Made by a program: the position numbers and the translations under genes | In this document: one piece after another, positions 36,581 to 45,761 of the stretch | Layout: each line of letters starts with the position of its first letter | Numbering within the stretch: the stretch's first letter is position 1 | The notes under the pieces: model-generated | What the model saw: only the letters and a program-made list of their open reading frames with translations | Told to the model about the DNA's origin: nothing | Databases searched by the model: none | Origin: Bacillota bacterium | Lineage (GTDB): Bacteria; Bacillota; Clostridia; Acetivibrionales; DSM-1351 | Reading direction: 5' to 3' | DNA length: 64,000 nucleotides | Assembly: GCA_023400235.1 (NCBI GenBank) | Contig: JAEXFI010000043.1 | Span: forward strand, 93,314-157,313

Positions 36581-36675
36581 GATTATTTCCATACCTCCAC
36601 TTCGCACAAAACTCCATGAAAGTCACGGTATAGAATCTGTGCCACATTTTTATATGTTTCAAAATTTCTGAAAAC
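36581..36675 (-). repeat. Family B element, copy 1 (before the diguanylate cyclase)
   Basis: About 95 bp on the minus strand: AGAAATTTTGAAACATATAA, AAATGTGGCAC, then CCGTGACTTTCATGGAGTTT and TGTGCGAAGTGGAGG. It is the same element as at 44748 and 49394 and ends at the ribosome site of the cyclase gene. Pairing is weaker here (TCTATA against CATGGA). Confidence 0.8.
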
Positions 36676-36685
36676 CTTTTCCTCA

Positions 36686-38113
36686 CTATTTCTTATTGAG
36701 AATCAAATTAGCCTCATTCACAAAATCATTGTACCAGCGTTCAAAGGCCTTATAGGAGCATAGTCCATCAATCAAGGCTTTGCGGTTTTCTCCATTGCTC
36801 ACTTTTTCATTGAGGATTGACAAATCACTGTTAATCTTATTAATAAGGTTTGTGTCCAAAAAGGTTCTCATTTCAAAACTGCCTATAAAAGGCTTGCTGT
36901 TGTATAAAGCAAAATCATTGAACATAATATTGCTGGCTTTGATTGATTCTACAATCGCTTTTAGCGGTGCTTCTCCCTTTTCAATCAAATCCAGCATTTT
37001 GCCTTCCTCAAGGGCATCGTTTTCCACAGGGAAATAACCTGTGGACACTGCAAACTTAAGGTTTTGTTCTGAAGCTGTAAACCATTTCAGAAACAGCATG
37101 GCAGCGTATTCATGCGCCTTATCGCTTTTCGTAACACACATTCCCGCCCCTTGCTGAATTGCCACTGCCGAGCCGTTTTTAAAATGAGGATACGGCAATA
37201 CCAGGGGCTCAATATTCACCATATCATTCTCATTAAAATTCACTGCTGCAGGAAAATATGCCGCACCTGCGGTTGAACCCGTATAAGACAACACAGAGCC
37301 CGTTTTGGCATCGTCCGAGCTGAAGCGGCCTGATTTTACAAAGTACCCGTTGATATAGGGCTTGTAAAAATACTCCCATATGATTTTCGCATTCTCTTTC
37401 TTAAAGTTCAGCGCTACAGTGCCATCCTGAGAATATTTATAAAGCTCGCTGCCCAATTGCATATTCGCCGCCAGCATATAGTTTGCATTTGCGTCCAATC
37501 CAAAGAAGCCCTTTCCTGTTTCTTCATAATAGGTTTTTGATACCTCGAAGAGGCCTTCCCAGGTTGTCAGATCCTCACTGGTATAGCCCTGCTTTGCTGC
37601 AAAGGGGACCCAGTAGTTTTTGTTGACATAGAGGTTTTCTGAGGATTTTGCAATAGGAACAATGTAATATTTATCATCCGTAATGAATTGTCCCTCTTCT
37701 AAAAACTCCTTCCTGTAGGCCTTCAGCTCTTCTTCTGAATAATATTGATCCAAGCTGACAAGCGGGGCAATCTGGTGAACTCTGAAAGCATTGTCTGCAT
37801 AAGAAGCAAAGATTTCCGGCATAGGCGCCGCTCCAATAGATTCATTGGCTGCATCAAAAACAGCAGTCGCCAGCTGATTTACATCCCCCTGACTTTTGGC
37901 ATCCACAACAATTCCTCGTTCAATTCCGATGGTTTCGTTGAATACTGAAACCAACCGGTCAAAGGCTTCCTTTGTGATGCCATTGTAGTAATGCCATACT
38001 GTTACAGTAATGGGTTTATCCGGGTTAAGCGGATCTGAGGCAGAGGATGCAGCACACCCTGCCGTTAACAATATAAAAATCATCAATATGATAAAAAACA
38101 TTATTTTTTTCAT
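36686..38113 (-). CDS. Extracellular solute-binding lipoprotein (family 1) paired with the cyclase
   Basis: A 475-residue SBP_bac_1 family protein. Signal peptide with lipobox LLTAGCAA. The N-terminal lobe starts PITVTVWHYYNGITKEAFDRL, typical of sugar-binding proteins, with FASYADNAFRV and KYYIVPIAKSSENLYVNKN in the middle and ...LFLKWFTASEQNLKFAVSTGY before the C-terminus. No permease or ATPase gene is linked. It is followed only by the membrane diguanylate cyclase, 106 bp away across a family B element. The likely role is ligand capture for the sensor or for a permease encoded elsewhere. Confidence 0.87.
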   Translation of the reverse strand: MKKIMFFIILMIFILLTAGCAASSASDPLNPDKPITVTVWHYYNGITKEAFDRLVSVFNETIGIERGIVVDAKSQGDVNQLATAVFDAANESIGAAPMPEIFASYADNAFRVHQIAPLVSLDQYYSEEELKAYRKEFLEEGQFITDDKYYIVPIAKSSENLYVNKNYWVPFAAKQGYTSEDLTTWEGLFEVSKTYYEETGKGFFGLDANANYMLAANMQLGSELYKYSQDGTVALNFKKENAKIIWEYFYKPYINGYFVKSGRFSSDDAKTGSVLSYTGSTAGAAYFPAAVNFNENDMVNIEPLVLPYPHFKNGSAVAIQQGAGMCVTKSDKAHEYAAMLFLKWFTASEQNLKFAVSTGYFPVENDALEEGKMLDLIEKGEAPLKAIVESIKASNIMFNDFALYNSKPFIGSFEMRTFLDTNLINKINSDLSILNEKVSNGENRKALIDGLCSYKAFERWYNDFVNEANLILNKK

Positions 38114-38206
38114 TTTAATCTCCCTGCATATTTCCTCCCTTGTTTTTACAGGAGCTTTTTATTTTCCGCAGTTCTTCCGGCTTATGGCAGTTTTCAAATT
38201 TAAATA

Positions 38207-38509
38207 TTACTCAATATAAGTAGTCCACTTTCTGCAATTATTACACAAATATATGGCAAAGTCCAAAATGTCATCGACTTTAGCTAAATCTAAAGTAACC
38301 GTTTCCTCGTCTTTTATGAAGCCTATATTCCTTTGCCAAATGCTGAAGTTTTCCTTTCCACAATTTGGGCACTCTGAATCACACTTTCCCACATGCTCAA
38401 AGTCGTCAACAGTTATTCCATTATTTTGTAGGAGCTTTACAACCGCTTCTTCATAGCCGGTTTCTGAACAGCCCATTATCAAATCTTCCAATCTTAAAAA
38501 TTCACTCAC
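38207..38509 (-). CDS. Small zinc-ribbon-like protein, unknown function
   Basis: A 100-residue cytosolic protein. It has two CxxC pairs, CDSECPNCGKENF near residue 45 and LCNNCRKW near the end, spaced as in a zinc ribbon. The start is a GTG at 38509, 5 nt after AGGAGG. It stands alone between the binding-protein gene and a gene fragment. I do not recognise the family. Confidence 0.6.
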   Translation of the reverse strand: MSEFLRLEDLIMGCSETGYEEAVVKLLQNNGITVDDFEHVGKCDSECPNCGKENFSIWQRNIGFIKDEETVTLDLAKVDDILDFAIYLCNNCRKWTTYIE

Positions 38510-38672
38510 AAAAGCCTCCTGTTGTTTTTAAATTCTCTTTACTGCATATTTTATAGCCCACTGCATATAATGGTCAAGCCCTACTTTTTCTAAGCGGAAC
38601 CACAATCTTGTCATCACAATTATGGCTTTCACATACTTTAAGGGGTCAAAAATAATCCCTCTTCCATACCTT

Positions 38673-38855
38673 TTATATTATGCGCAGCAATTCTTCGATT
38701 CTACATGTAATCTCTTCCCAATGCTTATGTAAGATAGTGAGGTAATCAGAATTTTTTATAACAAAGTGTTTGCAGTTTGCTGATAATTCGGCCAGGCTTT
38801 TTTGCGACTCATACCACCCTGGAAGTTTCTTAAGAGAGCTATCGGCATTAACCGG
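38673..38855 (-). pseudogene. Probable C-terminal fragment of an alpha/beta hydrolase
   Basis: About 60 codons reading LKKLPGWYESQKSLAELSAN and CKHFVIKNSDY, which resembles the last segment of alpha/beta hydrolases (W-x-x-Q-x-x-L-x-x-L-S-x-N-S-x-H, then the catalytic-His turn). There is no nucleophile region, no ribosome site, and the only ATG in frame lies within the terminator hairpin. It is read as a remnant with low certainty. Confidence 0.45.
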
Positions 38856-38880
38856 GGGGTTTACTGTTGTTGAAAAGAAA

Positions 38881-38907
38881 AACTGCATACCTGGTGGATA
38901 TGCAGTT
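38881..38907. terminator. Bidirectional terminator after the C39-like peptidase
   Basis: Perfect 9-bp arms AACTGCATA (38881-38889) and TATGCAGTT (38899-38907). On the minus strand it is followed by TTTCTTTTC and lies 48 bp past the peptidase stop; on the plus strand it is followed by TTTTTCTTT. Confidence 0.8.
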
Positions 38908-38954
38908 TTTTCTTTAACGGTATTATTTTATTTTATAGTTTTTATTAAGTAATT

Positions 38955-40282
38955 CTATTTTGGTGATGGAGGTGTGATTCTAGTCATACATCCGAAATAG
39001 CCTTCTTGATCTGAAATATAACAATCTCCACTATTCCAATTGTCATGTACAACAAGGAAATCATAGCTGCCAACACCACTTAATACATAACTTGTGTAAC
39101 CTCTTACTGCAATTGTATGGTTATAATATGGTCTGGAAGCCAGTGAGAAGATAACAGGTCTACCAGCGTTAATTTCAGTAATAAATTTGTCAAACATAGA
39201 ACTTTGACCACCCCACCCATAGTCGTCTGTACCGCTACCATTTGTGTAACCAAAAGCTGCCCATACATTAGTTACTAAGTTGTTGTTTTTTGTTACTGAT
39301 ATTCCGTCAGTTGGATTATATCCAAGTTTAACTGCTTCGGTACGTACTTTACTATATATCGCAACTTTGTCAAGTGGTACTTTGGTACAACCATTTATTG
39401 ACCAATAGATAAGGATATTTGCCAGTGAAGAAAGTGTACAGTTGTTGACTTGTGCCCCTGCTACATTAACACCATTGGTTGATTCATAATCTTGCATTAG
39501 CCAGTTACCGACATAATCCAATTTTTTCGTTCTACTATTATTAACTGTATAAGTATTACTTTGCCCAAATCTGTTTTTTAGATATGATGTAGGATTAGTA
39601 ATTACACCAGCATAATTATTTTCAGCGCCATTACTGGAAGGCTGACTAACACCAGCAACAAACAACTCATTAACCATATTTCTATCTATCTGTTTCAATG
39701 ATTCCCAAATATTTCTATTCTTAGCAACTTTCTTTTTATTAACTTTAATCTGCCTTTTAATATCACCCTTTTTAATTTTATCACCCGTAATAAGTTTACA
39801 ATTCATGTCATTATTTTTGTCTTTTACCTCAACAAAATAATTAAACCCACCTGTATAATATACTTTATCCACAGAAGAATCACTATCGTTTTCTACTGAA
39901 TTTTTCAATGTTTCAGAAGGTGATTTTGAAGTATACGAAAATTGAATAATCGGGAATAAATCACTGCTCGCAGATACAATGATATATCCTTTATATTCCA
40001 ATTCTTTAACAACCTGACATGAATATGCAGTAACAATATTATCCAAGTCAAAGAGTGGTGTAACTATTGAAATTTTGCAACTATTATCCCATTGACTATC
40101 ATTATTGTTAACAATATCGCTTAACAAGAATGCAGCCGCAGCTTTATCGATTTCTGGCTTTTCGACATCAAATTTTGTTACCTCGGATAATTCATTATTA
40201 TCTTCTGCGAAAGTGACTTGTGAAAAAACTATAGTGCAAATAAGTGTTATCACTATTAAAATTCCTATTATTTTTTTGTCAT
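38955..40282 (-). CDS. Secreted C39-like cysteine peptidase with a probable frameshift at the signal peptide
   Basis: A papain-fold extracellular peptidase of about 440 residues. Catalytic residues seen are Cys in QVNNCTLSSLANIL, His in YYNHTIAVRGY and Asp in VVHDNWNSGD; a propeptide-like part (GYIIVSASSDLFPIIQF) precedes, as in streptopain relatives. The natural start is ATG 40282, 9 nt after GAGGAGG, but from it the frame closes after four codons. An A7 tract (40271-40277) would need eight A to join MTKK to IIGILIVITLICTIVF. As sequenced, the open frame extends upstream to an ATG at 40373 inside the lipoprotein gene with no ribosome site. Slippage, mutation or a sequencing error are all possible. 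Confidence 0.75.
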
Positions 40283-40308
40283 AATAAGAGGCCTCCTCAA
40301 AATGCTTG

Positions 40309-40914
40309 TTAATTGATAAACTTTGGTTTACTTCCAACATCATATTGGTAGTATTGTTTTGTAGTTGTATCAAATAAAACTACAATACTAGCTTCTGATG
40401 GTCCTACTACTTTTCCGATATTTTCATCATTATAAATAAACTTCTTTGTAATTTGCATAACACCAACAGAACCATCTTTAAACATATCAATATTGCTTTT
40501 TGCTTTTAATATTTTAACGCTTTCCAACGTGGATTCAGTTTTGTACTCTAGTTCAGGTAAATCAGTAGGATTAAGAATAGAATCAAATAAATCTTTATAT
40601 TTATCTGTAATTTTACTTTTTTCAGAATTCACTACTGAATTTTCGTAAATCAATATATAGTCTTTAAGCGTTGGGTCAATAATTAAATAACAGTCATTCA
40701 TATCTTTATCTTTAAACGAACAATAATAGCTGGCTTGATTGCCTCCTAAAATTGGAGGCGCATCCAATACTGCTGATTGTACTGATAAACAGTTAAAATT
40801 TTTTTTCAAGTAATCTTCTATATTAACTTTGTTAACTTTTGTTTGTTGCTGCGTACAGCCCATTAATAAAAATGAAATAGTTAAAAAAACAAAAATTATT
40901 TTTAAATTTTTCAT
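40309..40914 (-). CDS. Lipoprotein of unknown function
   Basis: A 201-residue lipoprotein with signal peptide and lipobox FLLMGCTQ. The start ATG follows GAGAGGTAATTGCC. The body is small and mixed alpha/beta (YLIIDPTLKDYILIYENSVV) with no family I know. It lies 26 bp before the natural start of the C39-like peptidase, so the two form an operon; it could be a binding partner, inhibitor or chaperone of the peptidase. Confidence 0.75.
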   Translation of the reverse strand: MKNLKIIFVFLTISFLLMGCTQQQTKVNKVNIEDYLKKNFNCLSVQSAVLDAPPILGGNQASYYCSFKDKDMNDCYLIIDPTLKDYILIYENSVVNSEKSKITDKYKDLFDSILNPTDLPELEYKTESTLESVKILKAKSNIDMFKDGSVGVMQITKKFIYNDENIGKVVGPSEASIVVLFDTTTKQYYQYDVGSKPKFIN

Positions 40915-41381
40915 GGCAATTACCTCTCTGGTATTTATTCAACATGTGTTGAACATTAACATAATAGAACCATCCTCCTCTATAGTATTATAATAAGTTA
41001 AAGATAACCACATCCTTTTAATTAATGATATAAATTTATATAGTATATTTTTTACTATTTTTAAATTTATTACCAGTATACTTTAATTACCATTATAAAA
41101 CAATATAATTATTTAATATTCTGTTTAGTTTTCAATTTCTTTAACTCCGATGATGGCATCCTTATATATTTTTGTTGAAGTATGAAATTGAAAATAGAAA
41201 TTATACATTGTACTAATTATATACATTTTAATGTTATGGTAGCTGGTTTTACAAAATGTAGTTTGTTTAATATAATGTAGTCACCGCAAAATATCCACTC
41301 TATAAAATGGGTTTCTCCCCAAAATAAAACCCCAAGGACTCTGAACTTACTCTGATTTGATAGGCACAGAGAAAAGGCAAG
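40915..41381. other. Intergenic region, no intact gene
   Basis: Very AT-rich stretch holding the promoter of the lipoprotein/peptidase operon near 40920-40990. No gene is supported here; the first recognisable coding remnant is the intron fragment that follows. Confidence 0.4.
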
Positions 41382-41530
41382 AAACAACCACTCGGAATAC
41401 CGACTATGTATGCCAGAGCTATGCAAACGCTATATGCACTAGCACTTGAACAAATAACCAAAGTTACAGGCGACCACATATCGTTTTTCTTCCGAAAAGA
41501 AAAAGCGCCAAGATGCTTGCGAACAGATAT
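41382..41530 (+). pseudogene. Group II intron reverse transcriptase fragment
   Basis: The plus strand reads KQPLGIPTMYARAMQTLYA then LALE, matching the RPLGIPTxxDRAxQxLYxLALEP block of group II intron-encoded reverse transcriptases. The rest diverges after ISFFFRKEKAP. No intron RNA domains V/VI were found. It is a decayed fragment. Confidence 0.75.
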
Positions 41531-41679
41531 TCAATATACTGGCAAGAAAGTGCTCACCAAGTCGGATATTAGAATGAGATACCCCTTATTGTACCTATTA
41601 ATAGTAAAATGCAAGTCCCGAAGAACCCACAAGTATTGTAAAACTAATGTATGCGAAACAAAATTATTCAACAAAAGAA

Positions 41680-41857
41680 TTATACCGAATTTAACGGATA
41701 CTATCAATTAGTTTTGCCATTAAATTTGGAAATGTTAATACCAGAAGATGATTCTGTCAGACTGCTAAACCACATATTGAAGGGATTGAATTACATAAAG
41801 TTGTGCAGGGCATACTCTTCTACTGTTTTTTATGGGAACGTTTCAAAGTTTGTGTAA
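41680..41857 (+). pseudogene. IS1182-type transposase N-terminal fragment
   Basis: Reads YQLVLPLNLEMLIPEDDSVR then LLNHILKGLNY and RAYSSTVFYG, the N-terminus of IS1182-family (DUF772) transposases, which normally run on for 400 more residues. It is cut by a stop at 41857. Confidence 0.8.
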
Positions 41858-41981
41858 ACGATAAAAATTGATGTTGAATATTAAATATTTCTTTAGGGAC
41901 GGGTGCCTGTTCTTAAGCATCCTTTAATTTTGGGTATGTCAATAATATCCCTGGGTTAGATTTGAAATTTTATTCTATCTT

Positions 41982-42179
41982 AGCCTGTCTGAAAAGAATA
42001 CCTCTAGCTGAGAATAAACTTTACCCCAGTCTCTACGGCTCTGAGTCTATTTCTTTGTAGCATCAATCATCGCTAGGTATAGCATCTTGAGAAGGCTTTC
42101 GTCAGTTGGAAAAACAGGCTTGCTTTTAGTCACTTTCCGCATTTGACGATTGAATCCTTCGATGATATTACTCTTACTG
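41982..42179 (-). pseudogene. IS256-type (mutator) transposase C-terminal fragment
   Basis: The minus strand reads SNIIEGFNRQMRKVTKSKPV then FPTDESLLKMLYLAMIDATK and RRDWGKVYSQLEVFF, the conserved C-terminus of IS256 transposases. A TAG replaces the Trp codon of K-W-T, so it is inactive. Confidence 0.82.
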
Positions 42180-42189
42180 TTTCTTACGA

Positions 42190-42430
42190 GAACTGTCCTC
42201 AGAGTATACAAGTAACAGCTTGTCTTTTATATTAATCTTTCCATTCCACCTTAATGCAATAGCTTCAAAAGGCTCTCCCTCATTTAATATCATATCGTTC
42301 ATAAGATTTTTACAAATAATTATTCTATCAATAATCCCTATATTCCTGGGCAGCTGTTTTATTCTACAGTTTACCAGAGGATTAAATGTAATGCGTTTGC
42401 TATTCTTATAACCCCTGTAAAGTTTATAAA
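42190..42430 (-). other. Unrecognised open fragment of about 80 codons
   Basis: An unbroken minus-strand frame reads ITFNPLVNCRIKQLPRNIGI and FEAIALRWNGKINIKDKLLL without a start or ribosome site. It adjoins the IS256 fragment and is likely a gene truncated by insertion. I do not recognise it. The DNA from 42431 to 42680 shows nothing further. Confidence 0.35.
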
Positions 42431-42681
42431 TCTTATTAATGGTATCCCTATATTAGGTATGGATGCTTTGGGATAATGAATATGCTTGTTAGGACTCGTC
42501 CCATCCACAAGTGGTGGTTTACCATTTACCATGTTCCTACTGTTCACCTTCCGAATATTATATATAATACTTACAACTATTTTTTCAATAAAAATAAAAG
42601 ACCACTAGAAATCACATCCAAAGGCCTTCTGCTTTTAGTATTTATACTTTTTTCTCAAAAATGACCAGATTGTCAAGGTAA

Positions 42682-42727
42682 ATAAAAACCCCCTTAACTG
42701 AAAATACATATTTCCAGCTAAAGGGGT
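42682..42727 (-). terminator. Rho-independent terminator of the sulfoquinovosidase operon
   Basis: On the minus strand CCCCTTTAGCTGGAAA pairs (with small bulges) with TTTTCAGTTAAGGGG across a short loop, followed by GTTTTTATTT. It lies just past the GH31 stop at 42744. Confidence 0.78.
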
Positions 42728-42743
42728 AAAATATACCGAAATA

Positions 42744-44747
42744 CTATTTTATTCCATACTCTTTCTGAATTGCTTCAAACAAATCTGCATACCTGGAAGC
42801 CTTTTTATAAAATGCAGGTATAAAGCCTATTCCTGCCTCTACAGAAACTGTCCCGCCCTGATACTCCTTGCCCGTCCAAAGGTGAACCCACTGGTCTTTT
42901 GGAAGATAAACCTCCCATTCCCTTGTATCAGGCAAATATACAGGTGCAATCAGCATATCCTCACCAAATAAATACTCTGTTTGAATATCATAGGTTTTTT
43001 CATCATCTTCATAGTGTAAAAACAACGGTCTTTGCACCGGGAGTCCTGAAGCTGCATTAATACTTACAAGGCTCTTTGTATAAGGCGCCAGCCTTGCATA
43101 TATCTCCGTCAGTCTTGCAAACTGCTCCAAAGTATCTGCATCATCATAATATTGAAAATTCTCTTCCGGTCTGTTTCCTTCATGAGTTCTCATTACAGGA
43201 GTAAATACAGCCATTTCCGCCCATCTCAAAAATACTTCCTTTGTCCTGCAGTTATTAAACAGGGAGGTATATCCTCCGATATCGCTATGATGCAGACCGC
43301 ATCCGCTCATGGCAGCGCTGAGTGCCCCGCAGATTACAGTAACCAGACCATCGTGCATTGAAAAATCCACACTTTGATCACCTGCCCACAGCAGTGTACA
43401 GTACTTTTGGGTACCTGCCCCGCCTGCTCTCATAAAGTATACGATTTCTCCCAGCTTTCCTGTTTCTGCAAGGGCTTCATAATTGCATTTCGCCCAGAGC
43501 ACCGGCCAATGGTTGTGTTCTATCATGGCGGAAGCACCGCTGCATAACTGCAAATCTGTAGGGAGGTATTCCCCGAAATCTGCCATCCAGCCATCTATAC
43601 CAAATTCGATGAGATATTTTTTAATCAGCTCTTTAAACCATTCATAGGCTTCTGCATTGGTGAAATCCACAACCCCGCAGTCAAACTCCCCAAAATCCAC
43701 CAGATAATCATTTCCATCAAGAGACTTGGCAAAATAGCCCTTTTCCTTGCCTTCCTTATACAAATCCCCCTCTTTTACAAGGTAAGGGTTGTTATACGCA
43801 AGGAATCTGATATTTTTCTCTCTATATTCCTTAATTTTTTCAGGCAAGCCAGGATACATTTCCTTATTCCACTTCCAGTTCCAGTTAAGGCGCTTGCCAA
43901 ATGAAGTAATTCGCTTTCCAGCCCAATCCTGACACCAGACACCGGAGACTTTTATCCCATTTCTCAGGGAACGGTCAACAAGAGCAAAAGAGCGTTCGGT
44001 TCCTCCCTGAAGCCCCAGGATTGCACCCTTGTATATCCAGTCAGGCAATTCTGCCTGTCTTCCAAGAAAGCCGGTGAGCTTTTCAAGCAACTGAATATAG
44101 GTAGGCGCGGCCTCAATCCTGATCTGCTTTGGCACTTCCCACAGCTGCAATTCGTGAAAAGCTTTATTTTTAAAGTTAAAATCCGCATAAGCAGTTGAAT
44201 CAACGTGGAGGTAATAATGTTTAGTAGATACGTAAGTAGGCTGTGGAAAATTAGTATTGTAATAGTCTCCTCCGGCTTTATTCTCCACGTCAGATCTCCA
44301 GGTTACATAGGTGGTCTTATCTCTGCCAACACCCGGCTCCGAGGTCCAGAGAGGAAAATTTCTTCCTCGCAGATTAAAATAGGACATCTGCTCTCCGCAG
44401 CCGTAACACTTCTCATTTTCATCGGCAGCTATTCTTATCCAGAACCTGTTGATTTTATCATCTTTCTTTTCAAAGTCCATCAAGAACCTGTTATCTTCGA
44501 TTTTAATATAAACCGTCAATGTATTCTCAAAATTTAATGAATATCCATTGTTATTCTCTTGTATAGTAAAACTCTTTAATGGATACCTTTCAATTACATA
44601 ATCCTTTATGTCAAAGTTTCCTCTATACATCTCCACGGTTTCATTGCCATACCCTATATAAATAGAAGGATTTTCCGCCGTGTGATGAATAATACATTTA
44701 TCCTGATATAATAGCTTAAACCCGTCATTTAGTTTAACCAGTTCCAT
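42744..44747 (-). CDS. yihQ: Sulfoquinovosidase (GH31, YihQ-like)
   Basis: A 667-residue GH31 enzyme (YihQ is 678). It hydrolyses alpha-sulfoquinovosides such as sulfoquinovosyl glycerol, releasing sulfoquinovose. By my numbering the nucleophile is Asp390 (WMADFGEYLPTD) and acid/base Asp457 (WAGDQSVDFS). The sulfonate signature QQRWY is complete: Gln247, Gln273, Arg286, Trp289 and Tyr493. All seven are exactly 15 less than the E. coli numbers I remember (405, 472, 262, 288, 301, 304, 508). No signal peptide is seen, so it acts in the cytosol after import. The start ATG 44747 follows CAGGGAAATAAAT, the end of a family B element; an earlier ATG reads through the repeat. It closes the operon of the ABC importer upstream. 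Confidence 0.93.
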   Translation of the reverse strand: MELVKLNDGFKLLYQDKCIIHHTAENPSIYIGYGNETVEMYRGNFDIKDYVIERYPLKSFTIQENNNGYSLNFENTLTVYIKIEDNRFLMDFEKKDDKINRFWIRIAADENEKCYGCGEQMSYFNLRGRNFPLWTSEPGVGRDKTTYVTWRSDVENKAGGDYYNTNFPQPTYVSTKHYYLHVDSTAYADFNFKNKAFHELQLWEVPKQIRIEAAPTYIQLLEKLTGFLGRQAELPDWIYKGAILGLQGGTERSFALVDRSLRNGIKVSGVWCQDWAGKRITSFGKRLNWNWKWNKEMYPGLPEKIKEYREKNIRFLAYNNPYLVKEGDLYKEGKEKGYFAKSLDGNDYLVDFGEFDCGVVDFTNAEAYEWFKELIKKYLIEFGIDGWMADFGEYLPTDLQLCSGASAMIEHNHWPVLWAKCNYEALAETGKLGEIVYFMRAGGAGTQKYCTLLWAGDQSVDFSMHDGLVTVICGALSAAMSGCGLHHSDIGGYTSLFNNCRTKEVFLRWAEMAVFTPVMRTHEGNRPEENFQYYDDADTLEQFARLTEIYARLAPYTKSLVSINAASGLPVQRPLFLHYEDDEKTYDIQTEYLFGEDMLIAPVYLPDTREWEVYLPKDQWVHLWTGKEYQGGTVSVEAGIGFIPAFYKKASRYADLFEAIQKEYGIK

Positions 44748-44850
44748 ATTTATTTCCCTGCCCCCCGCCTGGCACAAAACTCCATGAAAGTCACGGCATG
44801 GAATCAGTGCCACATTTTTATCTGTTTCAAAATTTCTTTCAAACTTATCC
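44748..44850 (-). repeat. Family B element, copy 2 (before the sulfoquinovosidase)
   Basis: About 100 bp on the minus strand with outer stem TGGCAC/GTGCCA and inner stem TCCATG/CATGGA, ending GGGGGGCAGGGAAATAAAT at the GH31 start. It also holds a short frame MEFCARRGAGK with stop 2 bp before the GH31 ATG. Very close to copy 3 at 49394. Confidence 0.85.
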
Positions 44851-44879
44851 TCCCGGCATATTGCGGTAGAATCAAAGCA

Positions 44880-45749
44880 TCATCCCTTTACAGCGCCGCT
44901 TGTCAAGCCCGATATAACCTGTTTCTGGAATAACATGTATCCAATAATACTAGGAGCTATACTGATTATAATTGCAGCGTACATGGAAACGTAATCTGTA
45001 GTAAACTGGTTGGTAAAATATCTGATACCTATTTGTATAGTTTTTGTCATGGGTGATGAAGTCAGAAGATTTGCATAAACAAATTCATTCCAACAGGTAA
45101 TAAATTCAAAGGTTGCCGCTGTAACCAAACCTGTTTTTGTCAAGGGTAAAATCATCTTAAAGAATCTTCCGTAAAATCCGCTGCCGTCAATATAAGCGGC
45201 TTCTTCTATTTCAGCAGGGAAGCTGGCCATAAAACCACGGATGATAAAAGTTGAAATAGGCAGCCCGATTGCAGCATAAAGTATTATTAATGCACCTAAG
45301 GAATCTACAAGCCCCAGCTTGCTGAATATGGAAAAGTAAGGAACCATAAGTGCATTAAGGGGAACGAGTACACCTACCGAAAAGAATGTAAATATGATTT
45401 CTCTTCCTTTAAATTTAAAACGGGATAAACAATATGAAAGCATAGCGGCAATGAGGACATTTATCACTGTTGCAGTTATGGCAACAATAACAGAGTTTGA
45501 AATCATTCTGCCTAAATTTGCCTGTGTAAATGCATTTACATAGTTCTGCCATTGCGGTACGGCAGGTAAGGAAAATGGATTATCGAAATATTCCGCATTT
45601 GTTTTTAATGATGTAATAAACAGCCACAATAGTGGAAACAATGTATATACTGCAAAAAATATGATTAAAATCCATTTAAAAAACGATGCTAAATAATCCT
45701 TAATGGTCTTTTTATCCCTTACAATTGACTGAGCAGTTTTCGCCGACAT
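44880..45749 (-). CDS. Carbohydrate ABC transporter permease (MalG type)
   Basis: A 289-residue permease with six helices and the EAA loop EIEEAAYIDGSGFYGRFFKMILPL. The N-terminus is cytosolic with Lys/Asp-rich residues. The start ATG follows AAAGGAGGAGAAAT. It pairs with the MalF-type permease before it and the binding protein at 46739; no ATPase is encoded in the operon, so a shared MsmX-type ATPase must serve it. The likely cargo is sulfoquinovose or its glycoside. Confidence 0.9.
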   Translation of the reverse strand: MSAKTAQSIVRDKKTIKDYLASFFKWILIIFFAVYTLFPLLWLFITSLKTNAEYFDNPFSLPAVPQWQNYVNAFTQANLGRMISNSVIVAITATVINVLIAAMLSYCLSRFKFKGREIIFTFFSVGVLVPLNALMVPYFSIFSKLGLVDSLGALIILYAAIGLPISTFIIRGFMASFPAEIEEAAYIDGSGFYGRFFKMILPLTKTGLVTAATFEFITCWNEFVYANLLTSSPMTKTIQIGIRYFTNQFTTDYVSMYAAIIISIAPSIIGYMLFQKQVISGLTSGAVKG

Positions 45750-45761
45750 ATTTCTCCTCCT

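Noticed and set aside
36581..36675. c-di-GMP (GEMM) riboswitch in front of the diguanylate cyclase.
   Set aside because: The leader is the family B element found also before unrelated genes and has no GEMM core or tetraloop receptor.
40283..40373. Start of the C39-like peptidase at 40373.
   Set aside because: It lies inside the lipoprotein gene without a ribosome site and puts 30 hydrophilic residues before the signal peptide. The frameshift reading is preferred, though the sequence as given opens only from here.
44748..44813. N-terminal extension of the GH31 protein (start at 44813) and the like extension of the ROK protein (start at 49431).
   Set aside because: Both extensions (IPCRDFHGVLC...) are encoded by the family B repeat, have no ribosome site, and are followed by well-placed ATGs. 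They are shadows of the repeat, not protein parts.
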